Assembly (NCBI RefSeq): GCF_003864975.1
Contig: NZ_BHGL01000007.1
Location: forward strand, 1-64,000
Source of the DNA: Sulfuriferula thiophila
GTDB lineage: Bacteria > Pseudomonadota > Gammaproteobacteria > Burkholderiales > Sulfuriferulaceae
Reading direction: 5' to 3'
DNA: 64,000 nt
The translations under genes and the position numbers were made by a program. Below the pieces are notes generated by a model, which saw only the letters and a list, made by a program, of their open reading frames with translations, was not told the origin of the DNA and made no database searches. Positions 8,180-16,307 of the stretch are shown piece by piece. How positions within the stretch are numbered: position 1 is the stretch's first letter; every line of letters starts with the position of its first letter.

Positions 8180-9475
8180 TCACGATACCTTTTTAAACTC
8201 TAATATATCCGTGCCCTGCTTTAAAGCATAGAGATAATCACTCCATACCTGCATCATCACCTTACGTTCTAACAAATATTTAGCATGGTTGTATGTTGCC
8301 CTAATTTTGTCTTTGTCCTTGTGTGACAGTTGAGCCTCTACCAAATCACCCTTAAACCCCATCTCATTTAGTAATGTAGATGCCATGTGTCTAAAACCGT
8401 GCCCTGTGATTTCTTCTTGCGTGTTGTAACCAAGCGTACGCAATGCGTTATTGATTGCTCCGTCGGACATGGGCTTAGTTTCATCATTCGCCCCACAAAA
8501 GACGTACCGCAACTCGCCTGTAAGCGGCTGCATACCCTTGATGATTTCCACCGCCTGTGTGCTCAATAAAACCACATGTTCACGCTTACCTTTTCGCATT
8601 TTTTCTTTTGGAATTGTCCACCGTGCCGCGTCTAAATCTAGTTCGCTCCATTCCATCTGCCTTAGCTCTCCTGGGCGTGAAAACAACAGGGGCAATAATA
8701 TGAGCGCACTTCTTACAACGTGCGTACCTCTATGGGTGTCAATGCGTCGCAATAATTCTCCGATGTCTTTAGGTTCGGTAATATGCGCAAAATTTTTGCC
8801 TTGAACAGGCTTCAATGCACCCTGCAAATCGACACAAGGGTTGCGATCGATCTTGCCAGTAACAACCGCAAATCTAAATATTCGATTACATAAAGCTAAA
8901 ACACAATGCGCGGTACTGATCACGCCACGTTCCTCAATACGCTTCATGACGCCATGCATATCAGGCGTGCTTATTTCATCAATCGCGCGCTTACCTATCC
9001 ACGGAATTACATCATTTTTTAACCAGCCCTCCAATTTTTTATGATGCTTGTCTGTGTGGACGGCTTTCTGACTGTCGAGATACTCAACAGCGACATGATG
9101 AAATAATCTATCTTCTGCAATTTGCAGGACTGCATGTGCTTGCACAACTGCGGCTTTTTTAGCTTTCTTGGTGACGTATAGGCTAGGATCTTCACCGCCT
9201 GACAATAAGGTTTTAGCTTCATTGCGTTTGATACGAGCTTCCGCTAGTGTCAATGAAGGATATGTACCAAGGGCAATCGTCTTTTGTTTGCCGCCAAACC
9301 TGTACCCAAATTTCCATTCTTTACCACCACCTAAATCTGGCAATGGTTTATCTTCGGAACTCTTTGGATTCTTACGTACTGGATAGATTAGCAATTGCAA
9401 ACCGCCGCCATCTGACAATTTCTGGTACTTGTCTGTGGGTTTGGTATTTTTAACCTTGAGGTCAGTCAATTTCAT
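8180..9475 (-). CDS. Tyrosine-type site-specific integrase (P4-like, DUF4102 arm domain)
   Basis: The 431-residue recombinase has an N-terminal DUF4102-type arm-binding domain (residues 1-90, with GGGLQLLIYP and KTIALGTYPSLTLAEAR), a core-binding domain and a C-terminal catalytic domain. The catalytic set appears complete: Arg in FSRPGELRQMEW, a Lys in the beta-hairpin region, HGFRHMAS, LSHKDKDK and the tyrosine in ATYNHAKYLLERK. P4-type integrases insert islands into the 3' ends of tRNA genes. This gene starts 208 bp from the 3' end of a tRNA-Thr and runs away from it, the usual arrangement. AAAGG lies upstream of the ATG. It would drive integration and, with AlpA, excision. Confidence 0.95.
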   Translation of the reverse strand: MKLTDLKVKNTKPTDKYQKLSDGGGLQLLIYPVRKNPKSSEDKPLPDLGGGKEWKFGYRFGGKQKTIALGTYPSLTLAEARIKRNEAKTLLSGGEDPSLYVTKKAKKAAVVQAHAVLQIAEDRLFHHVAVEYLDSQKAVHTDKHHKKLEGWLKNDVIPWIGKRAIDEISTPDMHGVMKRIEERGVISTAHCVLALCNRIFRFAVVTGKIDRNPCVDLQGALKPVQGKNFAHITEPKDIGELLRRIDTHRGTHVVRSALILLPLLFSRPGELRQMEWSELDLDAARWTIPKEKMRKGKREHVVLLSTQAVEIIKGMQPLTGELRYVFCGANDETKPMSDGAINNALRTLGYNTQEEITGHGFRHMASTLLNEMGFKGDLVEAQLSHKDKDKIRATYNHAKYLLERKVMMQVWSDYLYALKQGTDILEFKKVS

Positions 9476-9568
9476 ATTCCATAAGCCTTTCGTTTAATTT
9501 GCTGTTTGATTTTTTAAAAATTTTCACAAAATATAGCATCAAACAACAAATCAACCAACAATCATCAT

Positions 9569-9676
9569 GGGATTACATGGAACGACTTGGGACTACCTAA
9601 GACGCAAAAAAGCCCGAAAACCTTACATATATTGGGTTTAACGGGCTTTTCAGGACTTCTTGGGACTGCTTGAAAC
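9569..9676. repeat. Three short imperfect direct repeats between integrase and tRNA (possible arm-type sites)
   Basis: Three copies of a TGGGAYTRC-like motif lie between the integrase start and the tRNA 3' end: TGGGATTACATGG at about 9569, TTGGGACTACCTAAG at about 9587 and TTGGGACTGCTTGAAAC at about 9660. Spaced direct repeats of this type beside an attachment site are typical integrase arm-binding sites. The assignment is inferred from position and similarity. Confidence 0.45.
9606..9650 (-). terminator. Intrinsic terminator downstream of tRNA-Thr
   Basis: Read on the minus strand, GCCCGTTAAACCC pairs with GGTTTTCGGGC across an AT-rich loop and is followed by TTTTTT. It lies 34 bp beyond the tRNA 3' end and should end the tRNA transcript before the integrase gene. 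The stem also has A residues on the other side, so it may act in both directions. Confidence 0.75.
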
Positions 9677-9683
9677 TAGTCTA

Positions 9684-9758
9684 TGGTGCCCGGTGTCAGA
9701 ATCGAACTGACGACTAAGCGTTACGAGTGCCTTGTTTTACCACTAGAACTAACCGGGC
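9684..9758 (-). tRNA. tRNA-Thr (anticodon CGU)
   Basis: The 75-nt gene includes an encoded CCA end. It has a perfect 7-bp acceptor stem (GCCCGGT/ACCGGGC), a 5-bp T stem (GTCAG/CTGAC) with the TTCGATT loop, and the anticodon loop CTCGTAA, giving CGU for threonine with discriminator A. The D stem has only three clear pairs, and the anticodon stem has a G-U pair and an A-C mismatch at 31-39. A good promoter precedes it and a terminator follows. It is the likely integration target of the neighbouring integrase. Confidence 0.85.
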
Positions 9759-9770
9759 TGACAGCCTGCC

Positions 9771-9799
9771 ATTATAGCCTACGACTTGATTGCCATCAA
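9771..9799 (-). promoter_or_regulatory. Sigma-70-type promoter of tRNA-Thr
   Basis: On the minus strand TTGATG (9799-9794) and TATAAT (9776-9771) are separated by 17 bp. The tRNA 5' end follows 12 bp after the -10 box. This is close to the consensus in both boxes and spacing. Confidence 0.8.
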
Positions 9800-10059
9800 C
9801 ACTGCATACACCAGCGGGGCATTTCATGGCTACTTAAACCATCTGTGATCAGCCAGTTACACAAGCTTGATAAAAAATTTGTGCTTTCATATAAAATCTG
9901 CAACGATGTCAAAATAACAATAATCAATATAATCGCATTCAACCACAATCCACAGGAGCAAACCGTTCGCGACCATGCTTGCTGTAACATCCTTACTACA
10001 TCCATAGCCAGCATCAGTCTCGAGCAGAACAGATTGTTAATTTAAATTTACAATTTAAT
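9800..10059. other. Intergenic region between tRNA-Thr and chemoreceptor gene
   Basis: Between the tRNA promoter and the chemoreceptor promoter there is an AT-rich stretch with no believable gene. A 120-residue open frame on the plus strand starts inside the tRNA gene, so it is not a gene. Confidence 0.5.
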
Positions 10060-10087
10060 CTAAACCAGAACACAGTATTGCCGCTAT
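10060..10087 (+). promoter_or_regulatory. Sigma-28 (FliA)-type promoter of the chemoreceptor gene
   Basis: CTAAA at 10060-10064 is followed after exactly 15 bp by GCCGCTAT at 10080-10087. The sigma-28 consensus is TAAA-N15-GCCGATAA, so only one central base differs in the visible -10 region. It lies about 100 bp upstream of the chemoreceptor start, which fits flagellar-class control of chemotaxis genes. Confidence 0.75.
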
Positions 10088-10188
10088 CCTTGCAACACAC
10101 CTGAAATGTATTGCCGTAGAAACACTGGTAACAGCTAATGCAAGTGAATAGCAAAACCTTAACAACCATTTTTAATGAGGACAACAAC

Positions 10189-11883
10189 ATGCTAGCCAAT
10201 GTCAAAATAAAAACGCTGCTTATAACTGCAATTGGCATGTTCTCGATGATGCTCGTCATTATCGGCACCTTCGGTTTACGCAATCAGGCCACGACTAACG
10301 AATCATTGCGCACTGTTTATTCAGATCGCACAGTAGCTTTGGGTGCGCTGGACCAGGTAATACGGGCGTCAGCCAACAACCGCCTGGCTATTGCCACCGC
10401 CATCATTAATCCCACTCCCGAAAACATCCAGAAACAACTCAGCGTGATCGAAAATAACCGCGAACGCATAGATAAAAACTGGGATGCCTACATGGCCACT
10501 TATGCTGATGCTGACGAACAGAAACTGGCAGCAAAGTTTATTGAAGACCGCAAAAAATATAGAGAAGAGGGATTAAATCCAGCTACAGAAGCACTAAAAA
10601 GCAACAACATTGAGGAAGCAAAACGCATTGCAAATACAACACTAGCCGCTCTATTTACACCACAAAGAGACGACATTAACGACCTGATCAAACTGCAGCT
10701 CGATGTTGCAGAACACCTCTATGCTGACTCACAAAAAAATTACACCTTCAGCAAGTATCTCTCCATCATCGCCATTGCGCTGGGTGTAGCAATGGCTGCC
10801 TTCTTTGGTTACTTCCTGATCCGCGCCATTTCCGGCCCGCTGGAAACCGCTATCCGTATAGCCAGCAAGGTTGCCGACGGTGATTTAACTCAAAGAATCG
10901 AAATCAACTCTACCAATGAGTTCGGTCAGCTCTTGCAGGCATTGAAGAACATGAATGCCAGCCTGGTAGATATCGTTGGCGAAGTGCGTGTCGGCACCGA
11001 GTCTATTGCCTCGGCCTCCGGCCAGATTGCTGCCGGCAACCTTGATCTGTCGAACCGTACTGAATCCCAGGCTGGCTCGCTGGAAGAAACCGCTTCGGCG
11101 ATGGAAGAGCTGACCAGCACCGTAAAACAGAACGCCGACAACGCTCGTCAGGCCAACCAGCTTGCCGCCACGGCTTCGGAAGTCGCGTCCAAAGGCGGTG
11201 CTGTGGTATCCGACGTGGTCAGCACCATGGGTGAAATCAACGAATCTGCCCGCAAGATCGCTGACATCATCGGCGTGATTGACGGCATTGCGTTCCAGAC
11301 CAACATTCTGGCGCTCAACGCCGCAGTCGAAGCGGCGCGCGCCGGTGAGCAAGGCCGCGGTTTCGCTGTGGTCGCTACCGAAGTGCGTAGCCTGGCACAA
11401 CGCAGTGCCGCTGCGGCGAAGGAAATCAAGCTTCTGATTGACGACTCGGTCGAAAAGGTCGAGCAAGGTAACAAACAGGCCGCACAGGCAGGCACCACCA
11501 TGGATGAAGTGGTCTCCAGTGTGCAGCGTGTTACCGATATCATGAGCGAGATCAGCGCTGCCAGCCGTGAGCAGAGCCAGGGCATCGAAGAAGTCAATCA
11601 GGCCATCACCCAGATGGACGAAACCACCCAGCAGAATGCCGCGCTGGTGGAAGAAGCCGCTGCCGCAGCCAAATCATTGCAGGATCAGGCTAATCATCTG
11701 GAAGAGCTGGTCAATAAGTTTCAATTAGAAGGCACGCAGCGCCGTCCGCAACAGTCCCGCGCCCCTATGAAAACCATATCTGCCAGCCGGCCAGTTGCGA
11801 AAGCGGTGAGCAAGCCCAAGCCTGCGGCCAGCAAGAAGATCACTGCAAAAGCTGCCAGCGACGAGGAATGGGAAGAGTTCTGA
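10189..11883 (+). CDS. Methyl-accepting chemotaxis protein
   Basis: The chemoreceptor has 564 residues from the ATG at 10189, preceded by GAGG at 8 nt; an upstream in-frame ATG at 10138 has no such site. Order: TM1 (about residues 8-28), a periplasmic four-helix-bundle sensor with NNRLAIATAI and TLAALFTPQRD segments, TM2 (about 190-212), HAMP (about 213-265) and the signalling domain. The hairpin tip IIGVIDGIAFQTNILALNAA and the following EAARAGEQGRGFAVVA are the conserved CheA/CheW contact region. The extreme C-terminus EEWEEF resembles the CheR/CheB docking pentapeptide of high-abundance receptors. cheV follows 123 bp downstream. The ligand is unknown. Confidence 0.95.
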   Translation: MLANVKIKTLLITAIGMFSMMLVIIGTFGLRNQATTNESLRTVYSDRTVALGALDQVIRASANNRLAIATAIINPTPENIQKQLSVIENNRERIDKNWDAYMATYADADEQKLAAKFIEDRKKYREEGLNPATEALKSNNIEEAKRIANTTLAALFTPQRDDINDLIKLQLDVAEHLYADSQKNYTFSKYLSIIAIALGVAMAAFFGYFLIRAISGPLETAIRIASKVADGDLTQRIEINSTNEFGQLLQALKNMNASLVDIVGEVRVGTESIASASGQIAAGNLDLSNRTESQAGSLEETASAMEELTSTVKQNADNARQANQLAATASEVASKGGAVVSDVVSTMGEINESARKIADIIGVIDGIAFQTNILALNAAVEAARAGEQGRGFAVVATEVRSLAQRSAAAAKEIKLLIDDSVEKVEQGNKQAAQAGTTMDEVVSSVQRVTDIMSEISAASREQSQGIEEVNQAITQMDETTQQNAALVEEAAAAAKSLQDQANHLEELVNKFQLEGTQRRPQQSRAPMKTISASRPVAKAVSKPKPAASKKITAKAASDEEWEEF

Positions 11884-12006
11884 TTCAGCAAACCATTTAG
11901 CGCAATGTCGTACATTTGCACAGCGTGTTAACACTTGGGTAACACGCCAGCTCTAAACTGGTTTGCAAACTGTAATTGAAACCTATAATTAAACGAGGCA
12001 GACAAC

Positions 12007-12963
12007 ATGAAATCGGTACAACAGGAAATCGACGAACGCACCAACCTAACGGGCTCCAACAAATTTGAGTTGTTACTGTTTACACTGGGCGAGAGCGCCA
12101 ACAGCGATCGCTCCGAGCTGTTCGGCATCAATGTATTCAAAATCCGCGAAATCGTGGCTATGCCCCAGATCACCACCGTTGCCGGAGCGCCTGCGCACAT
12201 GCTGGGCGTGGTCAATCTGCGCGGCCAGGTTATCTCGGTGATCGACTTGCCTGCCATCGTCGGCTGCGTACCCAAAACCGGTTTGAACATCATGCTGGTG
12301 ACCGAGTTTGCACGCAGCACACAAGCGTTCGCTGTCGAATCAGTGGAAGACATCGTTCGTCTGGATTGGGGTCAGGTACTCTCGGCTGAGTCCAGCGCTG
12401 CGGGTGGCATGGTCACCAGCATCGCACGACTGGACGGCAATTCTGACCAGTCACGTCTGGTACAAGTGCTTGATGTGGAAACTATTTTGCGCAACCTGAT
12501 GCCGTCCGAAGGGCCGGATGTAAATCCCGATACCATAGGTGAAAAAATTAAATTGCGCCCCGGCACCACATTGCTGGCCGCAGATGACTCAGTCGTGGCG
12601 CGCGCTTTGATAGAACAAGGCCTGGATGCGATGGGCATTCCTTACATCATGACCAAAACCGGCAAAGAAGCATGGGATCAATTGCAATCCATCGCAGCGG
12701 CAGCCGAAGCGGAAGGCAAAACCATACATGATAAGATTTCGCTAGTGCTGACCGATCTGGAAATGCCGGAGATGGATGGCTTTACCCTGACCCGTAATAT
12801 CAAGCAGGATCCGCGCTTCAAAACCATACCCGTCATTATTCACTCATCACTCACCGGCACGGCTAACGAGGACCACGTCAAAAATGTCGGGGCGGATGCA
12901 TATGTAGCGAAATTTGTGGCTGAAGAATTAGCCGCTACAATCCGCAGAGTACTCTCGAACTAA
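12007..12963 (+). CDS. cheV: CheV chemotaxis coupling protein with receiver domain
   Basis: The 318-residue protein has a CheW-like domain (about 20-165; FGINVFKIREIV, GVVNLRGQVISVIDLP) and a C-terminal receiver domain (about 185-318). The receiver shows the acidic pair in AADDS, the phospho-acceptor Asp in LTDLEMPEMDGF, and the later Ser and Lys (IIHSSLTG, AYVAKF). CheV couples receptors to CheA, and phosphorylation of its receiver tunes adaptation. GAGG lies 8 nt before the ATG. It probably works with the chemoreceptor encoded upstream. Length is normal for CheV. Confidence 0.95.
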   Translation: MKSVQQEIDERTNLTGSNKFELLLFTLGESANSDRSELFGINVFKIREIVAMPQITTVAGAPAHMLGVVNLRGQVISVIDLPAIVGCVPKTGLNIMLVTEFARSTQAFAVESVEDIVRLDWGQVLSAESSAAGGMVTSIARLDGNSDQSRLVQVLDVETILRNLMPSEGPDVNPDTIGEKIKLRPGTTLLAADDSVVARALIEQGLDAMGIPYIMTKTGKEAWDQLQSIAAAAEAEGKTIHDKISLVLTDLEMPEMDGFTLTRNIKQDPRFKTIPVIIHSSLTGTANEDHVKNVGADAYVAKFVAEELAATIRRVLSN

Positions 12964-12991
12964 ACGCAAACGGCTGTAACTGGGCATCACA

Positions 12992-13018
12992 CCCCGCCAA
13001 GACCTGTGCTTGGCGGGG
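12992..13018. terminator. Strong hairpin between cheV and rlmJ, possible terminator
   Basis: CCCCGCCAAG and CTTGGCGGGG form a perfect 10-bp GC-rich stem with a 7-nt loop, between two convergent genes. No T-run follows on either strand, so it is not a classical intrinsic terminator. It may still slow polymerase or stabilise the mRNA 3' ends. Confidence 0.45.
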
Positions 13019-13093
13019 AATTACGCAACAAAAAACACCATTTTATTAAACGAAGTAAGTCACGACCGCTTAACTCAACTCCGCTATCCGAAG

Positions 13094-13939
13094 TTATCCC
13101 TCATGCGCCTCAAGTATGTACGCTGCGCCTGTATCCTGCCCCAGCACCTTGGTCAGATAAGGCATGACTGTTTTCAGGGTAGACATCAGTGTCCACGGCG
13201 GGTTCAGCACAAACATACCGCTGCCATGCATACCGAAACCGTCAGCAGATGGCGTATTCACAGTCAGGCTGACATTCAACCAGCTTTTTGCCGGCAGCCG
13301 CTTGAGACTCTCGGCGAAATGTTGCGATTCGTGGCGTTGCAGTAACGGATACCACACCGCATACGTGCCGGTTTCGAAGCGTTTGAGCGCATCTTTCAGC
13401 GTGGCCGGGACGCGCTGGTAATCCTGCTTTTCTTCATAAGGCGGGTCAATCAGCACCAGCGCGCGCCGCGGTGCTGGCGGCAGCAATGCCTTAAGCCCGG
13501 CAAAACCATCCGTCGCCTCAATGCGCACACGCCGCCCGGCACTGGCAAAATTCTCATGCAGCACTTTGCTATCGGTTGGGTGCAGTTCAAACAAACGTAG
13601 CTGATCCTGCTGGCGCAGCACCTGCATTGCCACCCACGGCGAGCCGGGGTAAATCTTGAGTTCACCATCCGGGTTCAACCCGCGCACCAGCGCCACATAT
13701 TCCGCTAGCGCCGCAGGTAAATCATCACGCTGCATCAGGCGCGCGATACCGCTCATGTATTCAGCATTTTTAACGGCATAACCCTGATCCAGCGCATACA
13801 GACCAGCGCCAGCATGGGTATCTATCATCCAGTAAGGCTTATCCTTCTGGTTGAGATACTGCAACAAATGCAGCTCGACAAAATGTTTCAAGACGTCGGC
13901 ATGATTACCGGCGTGGAAGGCATGGCGATAGCTCAGCAT
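13094..13939 (-). CDS. rlmJ: 23S rRNA (adenine2030-N6)-methyltransferase RlmJ
   Basis: The 281-residue protein begins MLSYRHAFHAGNHADVLKH, the characteristic RlmJ opening. It contains THAGAGLYAL, the YPGSPW segment and the catalytic DPPY motif in VLIDPPYEEKQDY (about residues 164-176). RlmJ methylates A2030 of 23S rRNA using S-adenosylmethionine, before or during ribosome assembly. Length matches the family. It is convergent with cheV and stands alone. Confidence 0.95.
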   Translation of the reverse strand: MLSYRHAFHAGNHADVLKHFVELHLLQYLNQKDKPYWMIDTHAGAGLYALDQGYAVKNAEYMSGIARLMQRDDLPAALAEYVALVRGLNPDGELKIYPGSPWVAMQVLRQQDQLRLFELHPTDSKVLHENFASAGRRVRIEATDGFAGLKALLPPAPRRALVLIDPPYEEKQDYQRVPATLKDALKRFETGTYAVWYPLLQRHESQHFAESLKRLPAKSWLNVSLTVNTPSADGFGMHGSGMFVLNPPWTLMSTLKTVMPYLTKVLGQDTGAAYILEAHEG

Positions 13940-13979
13940 AGTGAAGTTTGCATCATAAAATTAAGAGTTGTGTAGTGCA

Positions 13980-14714
13980 TCAGAATTGCTCACCCGCCAG
14001 CAAATAGCGCCACTTGCCCGGTTGCAAGCCAGCCATGGGCACGCGACCGATACGGATGCGTTTGATGGCCAGTACAGTCAGTCCGACTTTCTCGCACATG
14101 CCTTTGATTTGCCCCGCCTGCACACCTTTAAGCGCAAAGCGCAAACGGGTTTCGTTCTGCCAGCTCACCTTGATCGGCGGCAACGGCTTGCCATTCCAGG
14201 TCAGGCCGTGGTTGAGCAATGCCAGGCCATTAGGCACTATCTCGCCCGCCACTTCGACCACATATTCCTGCTCGACCTTATCGGCATCTTCAAATAGCTT
14301 GCGCGCCACCCGCCAGTCCTGGCTGAATACCAGCAAGCCACTCGTGCTGATAACCAGCGGCATGAGCATGCGCAAATCGCGCAAATGCCGCTGCAGAAAT
14401 TGCAGGTCCGACTTATCATCGGCGGCACGGTTTTCCAGCGTAATGAATTGCAGCAAAGGATTAATACCGTTCTCGTCAGCACTCGCATCCACACCAACCG
14501 GTTTATGCAGCAGGATAGTCACCGGGTCCACGGTGGCAACGCTGGCGTCAGGCGACAATTCGACCTGCTGCTCCGGCAGCACACGGTAACCCACTACCTC
14601 GACCACCTGGCCGTCGACTTTGACCCAGCCGCCCTCGATATATTGTTCGGCTTCGCGGCGTGAACAAGGCACCATTTCAGCAAGACGTTTGGCAAGGCGT
14701 ACGGATTCAGTCAT
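13980..14714 (-). CDS. RsuA-family pseudouridine synthase homologue lacking the catalytic Asp
   Basis: About 244 residues from the ATG at 14714; the frame is open further to 14834, but the S4 domain begins directly after this Met (SVRLAKRLAEMVPCSRREAE). The S4 RNA-binding domain covers about residues 4-60, and the synthase-like domain follows (ILLHKPVG, TSGLLVFSQDWRVARKL, LNHGLTWNGKPLPPIKV, RIRIGRVPM). In active RsuA/RluB/RluE/RluF enzymes the catalytic Asp lies in GRLDxxTxGLL. Here the matching segment reads MPLVISTSGLL, with Val in the Asp position. The protein may bind rRNA without making pseudouridine. No strong ribosome site is visible. Confidence 0.8.
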   Translation of the reverse strand: MTESVRLAKRLAEMVPCSRREAEQYIEGGWVKVDGQVVEVVGYRVLPEQQVELSPDASVATVDPVTILLHKPVGVDASADENGINPLLQFITLENRAADDKSDLQFLQRHLRDLRMLMPLVISTSGLLVFSQDWRVARKLFEDADKVEQEYVVEVAGEIVPNGLALLNHGLTWNGKPLPPIKVSWQNETRLRFALKGVQAGQIKGMCEKVGLTVLAIKRIRIGRVPMAGLQPGKWRYLLAGEQF

Positions 14715-14854
14715 GGCAGCACAATAGAGACAAGGGCGTTTATTGTAACCGCATGAGACTGCACCCACATAACGAATTTGCCATTCCCTGCCAAACCCGC
14801 AATAATCCCACTCAAACGAAAACCATTCACTCAACCCGTCACCCTGTTCACTCC

Positions 14855-16285
14855 ATGCACACTTTTCTCTGGCACGACTACGAAACCTTTGGCATCAATA
14901 CCCGCAGCGACCGGCCGGCACAATTTGCCGCAATACGCACCGATGCCGAACTGAACGAAATCGGCGAGCCCATCATGCTGTACTGCCAGCCAACGCCCGA
15001 TTACCTGCCTGACCCGCAGTCCTGCCTGATTACCGGCATCACGCCACAAGTGTGCCAGGAACGCGGCATTCCCGAGTACCAGTTCGCCAGCCAGATCGAA
15101 CAAGCATTCAGCCAGCCCGAGACCATCGGCGTCGGTTACAACACCATCCGCTTCGATGATGAAGTCACCCGGTTTTTATTGTGGCGCAACCTGATCGACC
15201 CGTATGCCCGCGAATGGCAGAATAGTTGCGGCCGCTGGGACTTGCTCGATGTGGTGCGTGCCGCGTATGCGTTGCGCCCGGAAGGCATCAACTGGCCAAC
15301 CAATGACGAAGGCCGCGTCAGCTTTCGTCTTGAACTCCTCACCAAGGCCAACAACATCGCGCATGAAGCCGCGCATGATGCGTTATCCGACGTACGCGCA
15401 ACCATTGCGCTGGCACGACTGATCCGCCAGCACCAGCCACGCCTGTTCGACTTCTGCCTGAAGCTGCACAAGAAAGATGCCGTCGCCGAGCAAATCAGCC
15501 TGCATGCGCCGCGCCCGTTCCTGCACATCTCCGGCATGATCCCGGTCGAACGCGGCTGCGTCATGCTCGCCTGGCCGCTGGCGCAACACCCCACCAACAA
15601 AAACGAAGTCATCGTCTGGGATCTGGCGTTTGACCCCGCCGAATTATTCACGCTGGATGCCGACACTATCCGCACGCGCATGTTCAGCAAGAGCAGTGAC
15701 CTGGCCGAAGGTGTGAGCCGCCTGCCGATCAAAACCATCCACCTCAACAAATCCCCGATCGTCATCAACCAGTTAAAAACACTGAGTGACGACATGGCCG
15801 CCCGCTGGGGTGTCGACATGGCACAAGCACAACAGTATGCACAAACGCTGGAGCACGCGCCGAACATGAGCGCCGTATGGGCAGCCGTGTTCCAGCGCCC
15901 GGCCAACGGCCCGCTGGATGTGGATGAGGATTTGTACAACGGCTTCGTCGGCAATAATGACCGCCGCACGCTGACCCGGCTGCGCGGCTTGCCAGCCGAT
16001 GCACTGATGCAGGCGCACCCGAGCTTCGACGACCCACGACTGGAAGAACTGCTGTTCCGCTACCGCGCCCGCAACTACCCTGAACTACTGACCCCGGCAG
16101 ACAGTCAGCGCTGGCACAGCCATTGCGCCGCGCGCTTGTTCAATGGCGCCGGCAATGCGCGTACACTGGAGCAATTGTTCAACAGCATAGATGCGCTGGC
16201 AGAAACCGCTGACGAAAAAGGCGAAGAAATATTAGCGGCACTGTACGATTACGCCGAAAGCATCGCCCCGGAACATCAGGACTGA
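14855..16285 (+). CDS. sbcB: Exodeoxyribonuclease I
   Basis: The 476-residue protein starts at the ATG at 14855, where FLWHDYETFG gives the first exonuclease motif (DxE). The frame is open upstream, but that part overlaps the divergent neighbour and carries no family sequence. The DEDD catalytic residues are visible in HDYETFG, GYNTIRFDDEV and AAHDALSDVRATI. The C-terminal exonuclease I domain includes the LPADALMQAHPSFDDPRLEE region. ExoI degrades single-stranded DNA 3' to 5' and acts in recombination, repair and mismatch correction. Length agrees with E. coli SbcB. Confidence 0.95.
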   Translation: MHTFLWHDYETFGINTRSDRPAQFAAIRTDAELNEIGEPIMLYCQPTPDYLPDPQSCLITGITPQVCQERGIPEYQFASQIEQAFSQPETIGVGYNTIRFDDEVTRFLLWRNLIDPYAREWQNSCGRWDLLDVVRAAYALRPEGINWPTNDEGRVSFRLELLTKANNIAHEAAHDALSDVRATIALARLIRQHQPRLFDFCLKLHKKDAVAEQISLHAPRPFLHISGMIPVERGCVMLAWPLAQHPTNKNEVIVWDLAFDPAELFTLDADTIRTRMFSKSSDLAEGVSRLPIKTIHLNKSPIVINQLKTLSDDMAARWGVDMAQAQQYAQTLEHAPNMSAVWAAVFQRPANGPLDVDEDLYNGFVGNNDRRTLTRLRGLPADALMQAHPSFDDPRLEELLFRYRARNYPELLTPADSQRWHSHCAARLFNGAGNARTLEQLFNSIDALAETADEKGEEILAALYDYAESIAPEHQD

Positions 16286-16307
16286 CCACAGCACACAACA
16301 AAACAAC

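Noticed and set aside
9683-10045. A 120-codon plus-strand frame
   Set aside because: It begins within the tRNA-Thr gene and crosses its promoter, with no ribosome site or family similarity.
11962-11989. TTTGCA-N16-TATAAT as a promoter for cheV
   Set aside because: The implied start would fall on the ribosome site, so it is not convincing as a working promoter.
15136-15969. A 277-codon open frame on the minus strand
   Set aside because: It is antisense to sbcB, whose catalytic motifs are clear.
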